Source of the DNA: Rubripirellula sp.
GTDB taxonomy: Bacteria; Planctomycetota; Planctomycetia; Pirellulales; Pirellulaceae
Assembly: GCA_029245125.1 (NCBI GenBank)
Contig: JAQWPZ010000331.1
Span: 1 to 45,098 of the forward strand
DNA length: 45,098 bases
Reading direction: 5' to 3'
Part shown: positions 1 through 8,605 of the stretch, one piece after another
Numbering within the stretch: the first letter of the stretch is position 1
Layout: each line of letters opens with the position of its first letter
Translations under genes and position numbers: made by a program
Notes under the pieces: generated by a model
Database searches by the model: none
What the model was told of the DNA's origin: nothing
Seen by the model: the letters and a program-made list of their open reading frames with translations, nothing else

Positions 1-1
1 A

Positions 2-781
2 ATAGGTCGGCCAAGGACGCGACAAGTGATCGTTGATTTGACCGTGAAGTTCGCCAAAGAGAATCCGACCTGGGGCTACGATCGGATCAGCGGTGCGTTA
101 TTGAACGTCGGCTACCACATCTGCGACTCCACCATTGGCAACATCCTCAAAGCCCACGGCATTGAACCAACACCTGATCGCAAACGCACAGGTTCCTGGG
201 CGACGTTCATGACGTCGCACTGGGATGTGATGGCGTCGATCGACTTCACGACCGTGGAAGTTTGGACAAAGAGTGGACTGACAACGTTCTACCAGCTCTT
301 TGTCATGGAGTTGAAAACACGCCGCGTCCACTTCGCGGGCTGCACCACCCATCCGAACGAAGCGTGGATGAAAACGATCGCCCTCGAACTGACCAACTGC
401 GAGGACGGCTTTCTCAAGGATAAGAGTTACTTGATCATGGACCGCGATGCGACGTTCAGTAGGTCGTTCCGTGCTTGCCTGCGACGCGAAGGCGTGAAAC
501 CAGTTCGTTTGCCACCGCGAAGCCCGAACTTCAATGCGCACTTGGAAAGATTCTTCGGATCTCTGAAATCCGAGTGCCTGAATAGATTGATTCTCTTTGG
601 CGAGACCGCGACGCGCAGAGCTGTTCGTGCATTCCTCACGCATTATCACACAGAACGAAACCATCAGGGTTTAGGCAATGAGCTCATCGTGCCAATGGTG
701 AGACCGCCTGACATAGATGCTGAGATCAAAACAACTGAGCACCTCGGCGGCTTGCTTCGGTCGTATCGACGCGCTGCGTAG
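2..781 (+). CDS. IS-type integrase/transposase, DDE core (5' end outside window)
   Basis: Catalytic part of a retroviral-integrase-fold transposase (rve/DDE), which cuts and joins the ends of its insertion sequence. The frame is open to the left edge, so the first codons and any upstream helix-turn-helix gene are missing; an in-frame GTG at 26 is probably internal. The end of the HTH linker is visible (ENPTWGYDRISG). The catalytic triad reads D in SIDFTT, D in IMDRDATF and E in HLERFFGSLKSE, followed by the usual HYHTERNHQGL tail. The core is uninterrupted and looks intact. Planctomycete genomes carry many integrases of this general type. Assignment to IS3 or IS481 is left open because the element ends cannot be fixed: the left end lies outside the window and no clear terminal repeat was found on the right. 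Confidence 0.85.
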   Translation: MGRPRTRQVIVDLTVKFAKENPTWGYDRISGALLNVGYHICDSTIGNILKAHGIEPTPDRKRTGSWATFMTSHWDVMASIDFTTVEVWTKSGLTTFYQLFVMELKTRRVHFAGCTTHPNEAWMKTIALELTNCEDGFLKDKSYLIMDRDATFSRSFRACLRREGVKPVRLPPRSPNFNAHLERFFGSLKSECLNRLILFGETATRRAVRAFLTHYHTERNHQGLGNELIVPMVRPPDIDAEIKTTEHLGGLLRSYRRAA

Positions 782-900
782 CTCAGCCTTCTACCGCGTT
801 CCCGACACAATTTGTGATTCAACCGGTGCGTTCGCTGCTGCGCGGTGTGGTCATTTTGGCTCAGTTTTCCCTCGGCACCGTCCAAACGGGACTCGATCTC

Positions 901-916
901 GGCCCAAAATTGGGCC
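901..916. repeat. Perfect 16-bp palindrome downstream of the integrase
   Basis: GGCCCAA-AA-TTGGGCC: 7-bp arms around an AA centre, 120 bp after the integrase stop. A smaller palindrome (CACAATTTGTG) lies at 806-816. Either could belong to the right end of the insertion sequence or act as a hairpin terminator. No T-run follows. Confidence 0.4.
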
Positions 917-974
917 TGAGCTGACGACGCTACCTTGGAATTCATCGGCCAAAGTGTTCGTTCGATTTTTTTGA

Positions 975-1085
975 CCCCACGCGATCCTGGCTGACCGATT
1001 TCAAGAGTTGGTGCTTCCATGGATGATGCTCGCCGGCGGTTTGGCGACCATCGTCTTCCTGAAAGCGATTTTGGGCGTCGCTTGA
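975..1085 (+). pseudogene. Leftover C-terminal tail of a membrane protein
   Basis: An open frame with no start codon of its own begins directly after an in-frame stop at 972-974 and ends in TGA at 1083-1085. It reads like the end of a membrane protein: a polar stretch (ADRFQELV) and then a hydrophobic helix (PWMMLAGGLATIVFLKAI). It lies just past the integrase, so the simplest reading is the 3' remnant of a gene cut by insertion or deletion. The family is not recognisable from 36 residues. A chance open frame is possible. Confidence 0.35.
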
Positions 1086-1116
1086 TCGTGGGTCCAGGCG
1101 AATGCCGCGCAACCCG

Positions 1117-1268
1117 GTCAGAATGCGGGCTGGGGAGAAAGTGGCGGGCCGGGCGCGTTGGCGATTCCTGGCGTAGCCGCTTTCGTCAGAATGCGGGCGG
1201 GGAGAGAAGTGGCGGGGTGGGCCCGCGTTCTCGCGAAAGCGGCTACGGGTGGGTTGGCGGTTCCTGGC
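1117..1268. repeat. REP/MITE-like element: imperfect palindrome plus direct repeats
   Basis: Arms of 26 bp at 1173-1198 and 1221-1246 pair at 23 of 26 positions (outer part GTAGCCGCTTTCG / CGAAAGCGGCTAC) around a 22-bp G-rich loop. A roughly 32-bp direct repeat begins GTCAGAATGCGGGC at 1117 and again at 1185. A short motif (GCGATTCCTGGC / GCGGTTCCTGGC) occurs at 1161 and 1257, flanking the palindrome. Together they look like one and a half copies of a dispersed palindromic element. Copy number in the genome cannot be seen here. Confidence 0.55.
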
Positions 1269-1460
1269 ACTACCTGCATGGGCAATATGATCGATTCGAT
1301 CGGTAATCTGATACCGCATCGTCCGGACAATTGATTGCTGTCCATACATCATCGAGTCGATTTCCAAAGATCTGAATGCAACACAATTATTGAAGCGTAT
1401 GTTCCAAATAGACCTCTGCAAGGTGGGCCATCAATTACCCCGAAACCTGAAAACGCTATC

Positions 1461-1871
1461 ATGTGGATTGGATCACGCCTCTACCAAGACGGACGAATTT
1501 CGGCGGAACAATTTGCCGATGCCATCTGTCAATTGACAAGCAAGCGAAAAAAACTTGGCCAGATCGCCATGGAAAAACGCTTTTTATCAGTCAAGCAAGT
1601 CATGGATATCTTGGCGGAACAAGCGAGAAATCCGAGCGCGAAGTTCGGGGAACTGGCGATCTCACTCGGCCTCCTGAATGACAATGACGTAGCTGAATTG
1701 CTTGGACATCAAACCCAAGATGCACCATCGCTATCCAGCATCCTGTTGGAACTTGGCTATATCTCACCGGAAGATTTGCAAGCCTTGTTCGATGCAAACG
1801 CTTCTGAAATCAAACGCAGTCCGGTCACGTTTCTAGCAAGTGCCACCCAAAGCATTGTGATCGCACAGTAA
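1461..1871 (+). CDS. Small protein with two MshEN/GspE-N-like helical repeats
   Basis: A 136-residue protein with no signal peptide or membrane helix. Two similar segments follow each other, each with the pattern 'long helix - LG.lA.e.g.ls...v..iL..Q'. The first covers about residues 8-55 (LYQDGRISAEQFADA, LGQIAMEKRFLSVKQ). The second covers about 60-115 (FGELAISLGLLNDNDV, LLELGYISPEDLQALF). This resembles the N-terminal domain of GspE/MshE ATPases, which in MshE binds c-di-GMP, and short stand-alone versions occur in deltaproteobacteria and planctomycetes. The ATG at 1461 is preferred over a TTG at 1335 because the extra 42 residues look non-coding. No Shine-Dalgarno is evident. Ligand binding is inference only; a scaffold or response-regulator partner is also possible. 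Confidence 0.7.
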   Translation: MWIGSRLYQDGRISAEQFADAICQLTSKRKKLGQIAMEKRFLSVKQVMDILAEQARNPSAKFGELAISLGLLNDNDVAELLGHQTQDAPSLSSILLELGYISPEDLQALFDANASEIKRSPVTFLASATQSIVIAQ

Positions 1872-1981
1872 ACGCAGCAAACGCCGCGTTGAGCAATCAC
1901 TGGTAGAAGCAGCACTCACCCTGCCACGATTCTTCCGAAGCATCCGGCCAAAAGCACCCACGTCGTGCGGTTCCTGCCCGA

Positions 1982-2045
1982 GCCGCTGGGGTATGAGGCC
2001 GCTGGGGTATGAGGCCGCTGGGGTGTGAAGCCGCTGGGGTGTGAA
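1982..2045. repeat. Four tandem 16-bp repeats between convergent genes
   Basis: Unit GCCGCTGGGGTATGAG occurs twice, then GCCGCTGGGGTGTGAA twice, head to tail. The pairwise variation suggests a two-step expansion. The unit is not a multiple of three, which fits non-coding DNA. Confidence 0.85.
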
Positions 2046-2127
2046 GCAGGGAACCAGAATTTAGGCTCGCCGTTTCAGCAACGTTCGCAGACCGATGCTG
2101 TGATGAACAGATTTGGTTTCGCAGCGT

Positions 2128-5100
2128 TTACAGCGAGGCGTCCCGCGAGAACAAATCGTCGACTTGGCTTGCCCAGGAATCGCCTGTCTCGGCTGAATCT
2201 TCTGGTGAGGATTGAGGCGTTACCGCTTCGGCGACTAAACCGTTGGAATCCTGTTCGGATCGAAGGCTAGTCGATTTTGACGTCACCAGGACGGCTGGTT
2301 GCTGCTGATCCTCGAGCAGACGAGCCCAATCGGTGCGAGTCGAATCCTCGTTGTGACCAACGAATACAATCGCTTCACCTTCTCCCTCGGCGGCGATTCT
2401 TGCTAACCGATTGATGACGCGGAGCGCGTCGAGCGACGTCACCGAGTTGCTGCCGTTTTGGTCGTAGTAAAATCCTGGCCAGGAAACAACGTCCAATGGA
2501 TCGACCAATTGCTGCGAAACGCGGTCTGAAAATCCTCGGCGTCCCAATTCGTTAATGATCAACAGGGCATCACCCGCAGTCACGGAACCTCCATTATCAA
2601 TGTCCGAAGGATCGAGCGGATTTTGCCACGGGTTTGGCGTCACCAATTCGACGAACGCGTTACTCGTTTCATTGTCGATCACCAGCAAAAACTCACCGTC
2701 TTTGACTCGCGGCGATGCCATTCGCCAATCGGCATTGTCCGCGAACTGGATCGAGTCACTGGCTGCCAATCGGACCGTGACGGTCGAGTCTCCTGGTGAC
2801 ATCGCCACGACCCCATCTGCATCCAGGATGATCGTATTCTCGCCGACACCGGTCAGATCGAACTCGTGCAGATTCACGCCCGAGAAAGTCCCAACGGAAG
2901 TCGCATCAAGATTCGCCCCACCGACGATCACCGAGTTAAAACCGCCACCTCCATCTAGGTTCAGTCCTGTGGCAGAACCCAGGTCGAGCCTAAACTCGTC
3001 ATCTTGGAGGCCTCCGCGGACCTGCAACGAACCGACTGACGCACGTGGTGCGGCGAACAAGACATTCGATCCATCACTAACCTGCCACTGCCCTGCCTGT
3101 CCAGAAATATCCGTTGCAGTGCCTGCCAAGCGGACGATCGGATTGGGCGAAATTGATCCGTCCAACAGTGTCACGATGTAATCTTCGACTTCGCCGTCTG
3201 ACGCCTCGCCGGTGGGCGACAAACCGCCCGCGCTGCTGAGCCGGAATCGGGCAACGGCCCCCGTGGCCGACGCCCCAGCTGGAACGGTGTAGCTGAGGGT
3301 GTTCGCACCAGCGCTCAGAGAAACCGCATCATAGATTTTTTCGTCTACGTCATCCCAAACACCATCGGCATTGAAATCGATCCAGGCATCGAGTTTGGAA
3401 GCGTCCGACGCCGTTACCAAGAAACTTGAAGTCGTGCTGCTGGAACCATCGACCACCGCATCGGCCAACAAGGCAACGCCGTCATCGTTATCTGCATCCG
3501 CGTTGGCTGAAGGTTGGCCATCCGCATCCAAGTCGACTGTCGCACCGAGTGTCAGGTTGCCAACCACATGCCGTGCTCCATCATCCGCACCTAGCACCGG
3601 ATACCCCAGCGGCGCGTCACCGTAGTCAAATGAGGCGACGACAGTGATCAACGCGTTCGCCGTTGCAACGTTGTAGTTTGTGTTTTCAGTGGGAGTAAAT
3701 GTCACCAGTAGCGTTTGATCCGCTCCGACCGGTAAACGAGTGCCAGCCTCGGGATCGTAAACGTAGGTGCCATCAATGTCCGCCGTCGCATTGAGCTGAT
3801 CTGGCCCCAAAGGGGTGCCGGACAAAATATCAGCCGGATTGTCCCAGCTAATCACGGGATTCGCTTTGTCCACATCAATCACAACCGTCTTGAACGCAAG
3901 CTCGTAATTCTCTTTATCGGTCGGCGTGAACTCAACGCTTAAAGGTTGGTCCTGTCCTGCATCCAGGACGGTTCCCGTTGTCGGGGTATACTCCAGCGTC
4001 CCAGCGACGACCACGCTTGCGTTCAACTGTTCACTGCCCAATGGCGTGCCGTAAGTTACTGTCGCTGGATCATCCCAAGTGATCACGGGAACCGCTTTAC
4101 TCACATCGATCTGCACGGTCTTGTTCGCGACTTCATAGTTCGCTGTATTCGACGGTGTGAATTCGACGTTTAATGGCTGATCCAAACCTGCATTCAACAC
4201 TGTCCCTGCCACGGGCGTGTACTCGAACGTTCCCAGCACACTGGTCGTTGCATTCAGCTGAGTCCCATCGAGTGCAGTGCCAAAGGTGATCGTCGCTGGA
4301 TCGTCCCAGGTGATCACGGGAACCGCTTTAACGACATCGATCTCGACGGTCTTGTTGGCAATCGTATAGTTGGTGGTGTCGGCAGGGGTAAATTCGACAC
4401 TCAGCGGTTGGTCTGCACCGGCATTCAACACGGTCCCTGCAACTGGGTCGTAATCAAACGATCCAGCCACGACCGACGAGGCATTTAACTGAGTCCCATC
4501 GAGTGCGGTGCCAAAGGTGATCGTCGCTGGATCACCCCAGGTGATCACAGGAACTGCTTTGACGACATCGATCTCGACGGTCTTGTTGGCAATCGTATAG
4601 TTGGTGGTATCAGCAGGGATAAATTCGACGCTCAGCGGTTGGTCGGCACCAGCATTCAACACGGTCCCTGCGACTGGGTCGTAATCAAACGACCCCGCCA
4701 CGACCGATGAGGCATTCAATTGAGCCCCATCAAGTGCAGTGCCAAAGGTGATCGTCGCTGGATCTTCCCAAGTGATCACGGGAACCGCTTTGACGACATC
4801 GATCTCAACAGTCTTATTCACGACTTCATAGTTGGCGGTGTCGGCCGGCGTGAATTCGACATTCAGCGGTTGGTCCGCTCCAGCATTCAACACGGTCCCT
4901 GCGATTGGGTCGTAAACAAATGCCCCTGCGATCCCAGACGTCGCGTTGAGCTGGATTCCATCGAGTGCGGTACCGAAAACAATCGTCGCTGGATCGCTCC
5001 AGTTGATCGTAGGGACCGCCTTTGCAACGTCAATCTCGACCGTTTGCCTGACAGTTTCGTAATTCGCTGTATCGTTGGGAGTAAACAATACGCTTAGAAC

Positions 5101-8100
5101 TTGATCTTGCCCGGCACCAAGAATCGTTCCCGCTGGTGGGTCGTAAACAAACGAACCTGCCACGAACGTGGTCGCGTTCAATTGAGTTGCGGTCAGTGCT
5201 GTGCCGAAAGTAATTCCAGCCGGTTCGTTCCACGTCACCGCCGGTGTCGCCTTGAGCACATTCACCGAAACATCAATGCTTCGACTGCGGAACGCGAGCG
5301 GATCACTCGGGGTGAAAACAACACTCAATGTTTGCGCATCCCCCGCGGCCAACAGAGTTCCAGCCGAAGGTGTATAGACGTACGCTCCACTGACGGGTGA
5401 ACTGGCATTCAATTGCAGCGGGCTGAGCAATGTTTCGTAAACGATGTCAGCAGGATTGTCCCACGTAATCGGGGGCAACGCACCAAGTTCAACGGCTCCC
5501 ATGTCTGGGGCGTCAACGACCCGTGCAGCGCCACGCTGATCCAGAGGAAGCGTTTCCAACGTATTTCCATCGGCATCTAAATCGAAGTCGTCCGTCGGCA
5601 GGAGGGCAGCATTCGCAGCATCAATGGCCAAGCTGCCTTCCAGCAGCAGATGGCTTACAAGGCGGCCGCCGTTATCCGCCAGCGGCCCCAGTTGGGCATC
5701 CAATGGATTGCCGGCACTGCCGATCAGGTTTCCTCGGGCGTCTGGGCTTTGCCCGCTTTCGATCAACGTGGAATCGACGTTATTGCCAATCAGTGAGCTC
5801 TGCGCCGTGAGCGTGCTGGCTGCTGACCCAGGCGCCACAAAGTCGACTCCCACTGGAGCAACATTCGCAGCGATAATCGAGTTAACGAGACCCAGCGATT
5901 CACCATCCCCATCCGCCTCGAATCCAATCCCGCCTCCTGCTCCGATCGCTTCGTTGGCGGTTACGGTGCTGCTGGAAACAAGAACAGCAGCATCTTCACT
6001 GTAGATACCGCCACCTGTCGCGATTGCAATGTTGCCGCTGACCGTTGAGTCGACAAGATTCAAAGCCGTTGCATGGCTGACCAGGCTGATCCCACCACCG
6101 TCGCTCCTTGCACCGTTATCGTTGATGACGCTACTGATCACGGAGACCGAGCCTGAGGACGCAGCGATCGCTCCACCCCGTTTGGCCGAATTATTTGCGA
6201 CTTGACTTTGCACAAGTTGAAGATGACCGGTCGAATTCATCAGAATCGCGCCGCCATCACGCTCACCTGCGTCACCACCGGTCAGCGTCAAGCCTCGTAG
6301 TTGCACATCGCTTGCCTGCGTGATCCGTATCAATCGAAAGGGATCGGGCCCCAACCTCGAAATGGTCAAGCTTTTGGCGCCAACGCTCGGTTCGATGGTG
6401 AGTGACTTCGTGATGACAATTTCGCCTAGCGCAGGATCTAATTCGATTGGATCGAGCCCGAAGCGAAAACCGATCACATCGGCCCTCTCGGTTTCGTTCG
6501 CGATTGCGACGAGTTCGCGGAGGCTGCGATCACCGAGTGAAAGATCACCATCGATCGAATCCTCATTCGTATCGACGACGAGTTGTGGGGTTGATTGGGT
6601 TTCGAAGGCCCCGATATCAACGGTTGCAGCAATCCCGAAATTCACGATCCGCTGGTAGAGACCGCCACGTTGATCGCCAGTCAGTTGGACGTCGTCACCG
6701 CCGCCCGGCGCATCGTCGGGGCCGAAGCTGACTGCCAGGGCATTGTCACCATGGTCGAGTCCGGGTGAACCAGCAGTTTGGGCATGCGTAAGCGTTGGTC
6801 CTCCGTTGTCCGACAACGCCAATAATCCTGCGTTGACCGGTTGGGTGGAGGTACCGATGAAGCTGCCGCTCACTCCCAGACGATCAGACGTCAATCCGGT
6901 CCCGCTGTTGTTTCCAATGACGCTCGCGGCAACTTCTCGCTTGGCGGCATCATTCGGCGTCAAAAAGTCTGCTGCGGAAGACGCTTGGTTTTGAGCGACG
7001 ATCGAGTTGTGCAGCAACAGCGAAACCCCGGCGTTGTCGGCAATCACGCCGATACCGCCACCTTCGCTACCCGCTGTATTGGAGGTCACCGTCGAGTTCA
7101 CCAATCGCACTGCGGCAGCGTCGGCTTGGATGCCACCGCCACGACCGTCGGCTGTGTTACCTGACAACGTCGAGTTGGTCAGTGTGATTTGACCAGTCGT
7201 GGTGGCTAAACCACCACCGTCCCCGTTGGCCTGATTCGCGACAAGCAAACTGTCAACGATGTCAACGCGTCCAGCCCCTGTCGCAAACCCACCCCCATCC
7301 GTTACGGCGCGGTTCCCGCTGATCGTACTGCGACTTAGCGTCACCGCACCGCTGTCATTGAACACGCCGCCACCATCACCATATTCGGCGAAGTTATCCT
7401 CGATGGTGACGTTACGAAGGGTGATGTCGCCTGACTCATTAAAAATGCCGCCCCCGGAGTAACCGACATTGTTAGCAGAAATCTTGCTTGCGGTGATCGA
7501 AACCGCGCCGGAGATATTGTACAAACCACCGCCACTATCGGCCGTGTTGCCACTGAGCGTGCTCCCAGAGATCGTGACATCTCCTTCGCCGCTGTAGACA
7601 CCGCCACCGTAGTAACCATCTTGTGTGACGCGGTTGCCACGAATGTTCGTGTCGGTGATCGTCACCACACCACTGTTTGGACTAAACAGCCCCGCTCCCG
7701 AACCATACGATTGATTGTTCTCAATGTTGCTGGTGGAGATGGTGGTGTCGCCATCTTCATTATGAACCCCACCACCATCACCAAAGGCAGCAGTGTTGCC
7801 AGAAATAGTGGATGAAGTGATAACGAGATCACCATCGAATTCGCTGTACACACCCGCAGCATTATTCGCAGTGTTCCCGGTCACGACACTTTCGCGTAGC
7901 GTTAGCGTCCCGGAACTTCGAAACCGAACGCCAGCCCCGGCGTTGGTATCCAAACGCCCTCCCGTGATCGTCATGCCTTCGAGCGTTACATCACTGAGCG
8001 TCGAATCGATGTCGATCACACGAAATTGGTTCTCCGCACTCGTGTCCGCGCGCAGGGTCAGCTTATCAGCATCCGGACCAATGATCGTAACCGCGTCTGT

Positions 8101-8454
8101 GATCAACAACGCGCCCTTCGCGCTATCGAGTGTGATGGTTCCCGCCAGCCCCGGCGCGAATGTAATGGTGTCCTCACCAAAGGAGGCATTCGCAGCCAAC
8201 ACCGCATCGCGCAGCGTACAGCCATTTCCATCGCACGTACCGTCGCCTGAATCGGTGAGATCGACTACCGAAAAACTCGCCAACAGTCGGCGGTCTTCTA
8301 GGGATTGAAACAGCGAACGACGCCTGCGAAATCGCCGTCGCTGACGCGAAAGCTTTTGAGACTGCTGGCGTGATCGGCGCGCAAGTGGTTTTAGGACGCT
8401 GGAGAGCATGAGAAGATCATCAGAAGAGGAGTTGCGACGCCTCCGAGCGTGCAT
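2128..8454 (-). CDS. Giant secreted protein: LEDRRLLA motif, CSLREA, beta-helix, eight tandem repeats, GEVED, dockerin-like end
   Basis: About 2108 residues. The N-terminus is arginine-rich and ends in SLEDRRLLA, a motif found at the start of many giant planctomycete exported proteins. Then follow a CSLREA-type segment near residue 70 (CDGNGCTLRDAVLAAN), a long right-handed beta-helix rich in SGNTA-like rungs (to about 600), a second CSLREA-like segment (about 620-660) with more beta-helix rungs, and eight 77-residue Ig/MBG-like repeats (about 990-1605). A GEVED domain (about 1606-1760, ending DGEVEDYIV) and two dockerin-like calcium loops (about 1943-2020; DIDNGGSVTAGDALLIINEL and DQNGSNSVTSLDALRVINRL) complete it. 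A role at the cell surface or in the matrix is inferred. The start is uncertain: ATG at 8454 is used here, ATG at 8409 is possible, and an upstream TTG at 8517 is less likely. Confidence 0.85.
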   Translation of the reverse strand: MHARRRRNSSSDDLLMLSSVLKPLARRSRQQSQKLSRQRRRFRRRRSLFQSLEDRRLLASFSVVDLTDSGDGTCDGNGCTLRDAVLAANASFGEDTITFAPGLAGTITLDSAKGALLITDAVTIIGPDADKLTLRADTSAENQFRVIDIDSTLSDVTLEGMTITGGRLDTNAGAGVRFRSSGTLTLRESVVTGNTANNAAGVYSEFDGDLVITSSTISGNTAAFGDGGGVHNEDGDTTISTSNIENNQSYGSGAGLFSPNSGVVTITDTNIRGNRVTQDGYYGGGVYSGEGDVTISGSTLSGNTADSGGGLYNISGAVSITASKISANNVGYSGGGIFNESGDITLRNVTIEDNFAEYGDGGGVFNDSGAVTLSRSTISGNRAVTDGGGFATGAGRVDIVDSLLVANQANGDGGGLATTTGQITLTNSTLSGNTADGRGGGIQADAAAVRLVNSTVTSNTAGSEGGGIGVIADNAGVSLLLHNSIVAQNQASSAADFLTPNDAAKREVAASVIGNNSGTGLTSDRLGVSGSFIGTSTQPVNAGLLALSDNGGPTLTHAQTAGSPGLDHGDNALAVSFGPDDAPGGGDDVQLTGDQRGGLYQRIVNFGIAATVDIGAFETQSTPQLVVDTNEDSIDGDLSLGDRSLRELVAIANETERADVIGFRFGLDPIELDPALGEIVITKSLTIEPSVGAKSLTISRLGPDPFRLIRITQASDVQLRGLTLTGGDAGERDGGAILMNSTGHLQLVQSQVANNSAKRGGAIAASSGSVSVISSVINDNGARSDGGGISLVSHATALNLVDSTVSGNIAIATGGGIYSEDAAVLVSSSTVTANEAIGAGGGIGFEADGDGESLGLVNSIIAANVAPVGVDFVAPGSAASTLTAQSSLIGNNVDSTLIESGQSPDARGNLIGSAGNPLDAQLGPLADNGGRLVSHLLLEGSLAIDAANAALLPTDDFDLDADGNTLETLPLDQRGAARVVDAPDMGAVELGALPPITWDNPADIVYETLLSPLQLNASSPVSGAYVYTPSAGTLLAAGDAQTLSVVFTPSDPLAFRSRSIDVSVNVLKATPAVTWNEPAGITFGTALTATQLNATTFVAGSFVYDPPAGTILGAGQDQVLSVLFTPNDTANYETVRQTVEIDVAKAVPTINWSDPATIVFGTALDGIQLNATSGIAGAFVYDPIAGTVLNAGADQPLNVEFTPADTANYEVVNKTVEIDVVKAVPVITWEDPATITFGTALDGAQLNASSVVAGSFDYDPVAGTVLNAGADQPLSVEFIPADTTNYTIANKTVEIDVVKAVPVITWGDPATITFGTALDGTQLNASSVVAGSFDYDPVAGTVLNAGADQPLSVEFTPADTTNYTIANKTVEIDVVKAVPVITWDDPATITFGTALDGTQLNATTSVLGTFEYTPVAGTVLNAGLDQPLNVEFTPSNTANYEVANKTVQIDVSKAVPVITWDDPATVTYGTPLGSEQLNASVVVAGTLEYTPTTGTVLDAGQDQPLSVEFTPTDKENYELAFKTVVIDVDKANPVISWDNPADILSGTPLGPDQLNATADIDGTYVYDPEAGTRLPVGADQTLLVTFTPTENTNYNVATANALITVVASFDYGDAPLGYPVLGADDGARHVVGNLTLGATVDLDADGQPSANADADNDDGVALLADAVVDGSSSTTSSFLVTASDASKLDAWIDFNADGVWDDVDEKIYDAVSLSAGANTLSYTVPAGASATGAVARFRLSSAGGLSPTGEASDGEVEDYIVTLLDGSISPNPIVRLAGTATDISGQAGQWQVSDGSNVLFAAPRASVGSLQVRGGLQDDEFRLDLGSATGLNLDGGGGFNSVIVGGANLDATSVGTFSGVNLHEFDLTGVGENTIILDADGVVAMSPGDSTVTVRLAASDSIQFADNADWRMASPRVKDGEFLLVIDNETSNAFVELVTPNPWQNPLDPSDIDNGGSVTAGDALLIINELGRRGFSDRVSQQLVDPLDVVSWPGFYYDQNGSNSVTSLDALRVINRLARIAAEGEGEAIVFVGHNEDSTRTDWARLLEDQQQPAVLVTSKSTSLRSEQDSNGLVAEAVTPQSSPEDSAETGDSWASQVDDLFSRDASL
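3637..5484 (-). repeat. Eight tandem 231-bp coding repeats inside the giant secreted protein
   Basis: The phrase GATCACGGGAACCGC recurs at about 4080, 4311, 4542 (two mismatches) and 4773, exactly 231 bp apart. Each unit encodes 77 residues starting around ITWDDPATITFGTALDG and ending near VEIDVVKAVPV. The two outer units at each end are diverged, while the central ones (about 4320-4780) are nearly identical in DNA as well as protein. That points to recent duplication or gene conversion in the middle of the array. Confidence 0.9.
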
Positions 8455-8605
8455 CGCTTCAGCAACAATCTTACTAAAATACACGCCCGGTATTGTGCCT
8501 GGCCAATAAACCGGCAAAACACTAACGCTACTTTGGACGAGCAGAAACTCTGCCTGGTTCCAAAATTACCCGCCACCAACAGCCCCCCTCTACAGAGAAA
8601 GACTG

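Larger units (their letters stand above)
782..1460. other. Gene-poor stretch after the integrase
   Basis: This stretch holds the palindromes at 806-816 and 901-916, the membrane-protein remnant at 975-1085 and the REP-like element at 1117-1268. No complete gene with convincing protein features was found on either strand. It looks like decayed DNA at the edge of an insertion. Confidence 0.5.

Noticed and set aside
664..945. Minus-strand open frame overlapping the integrase end (reads NSKVASSAQAQFWAEIESRL...)
   Set aside because: The upstream half reads somewhat protein-like, but the rest is antisense to the integrase and no family is recognised.
4080..4790. Evenly spaced identical blocks at 231 bp
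   Set aside because: The spacing is the length of a protein repeat in an open frame; there are no unique spacers and no cas genes.
7793..8308. 171-codon plus-strand open frame opposite the giant secreted protein
   Set aside because: It is antisense to beta-helix coding sequence, and its composition mirrors the repeats on the other strand.
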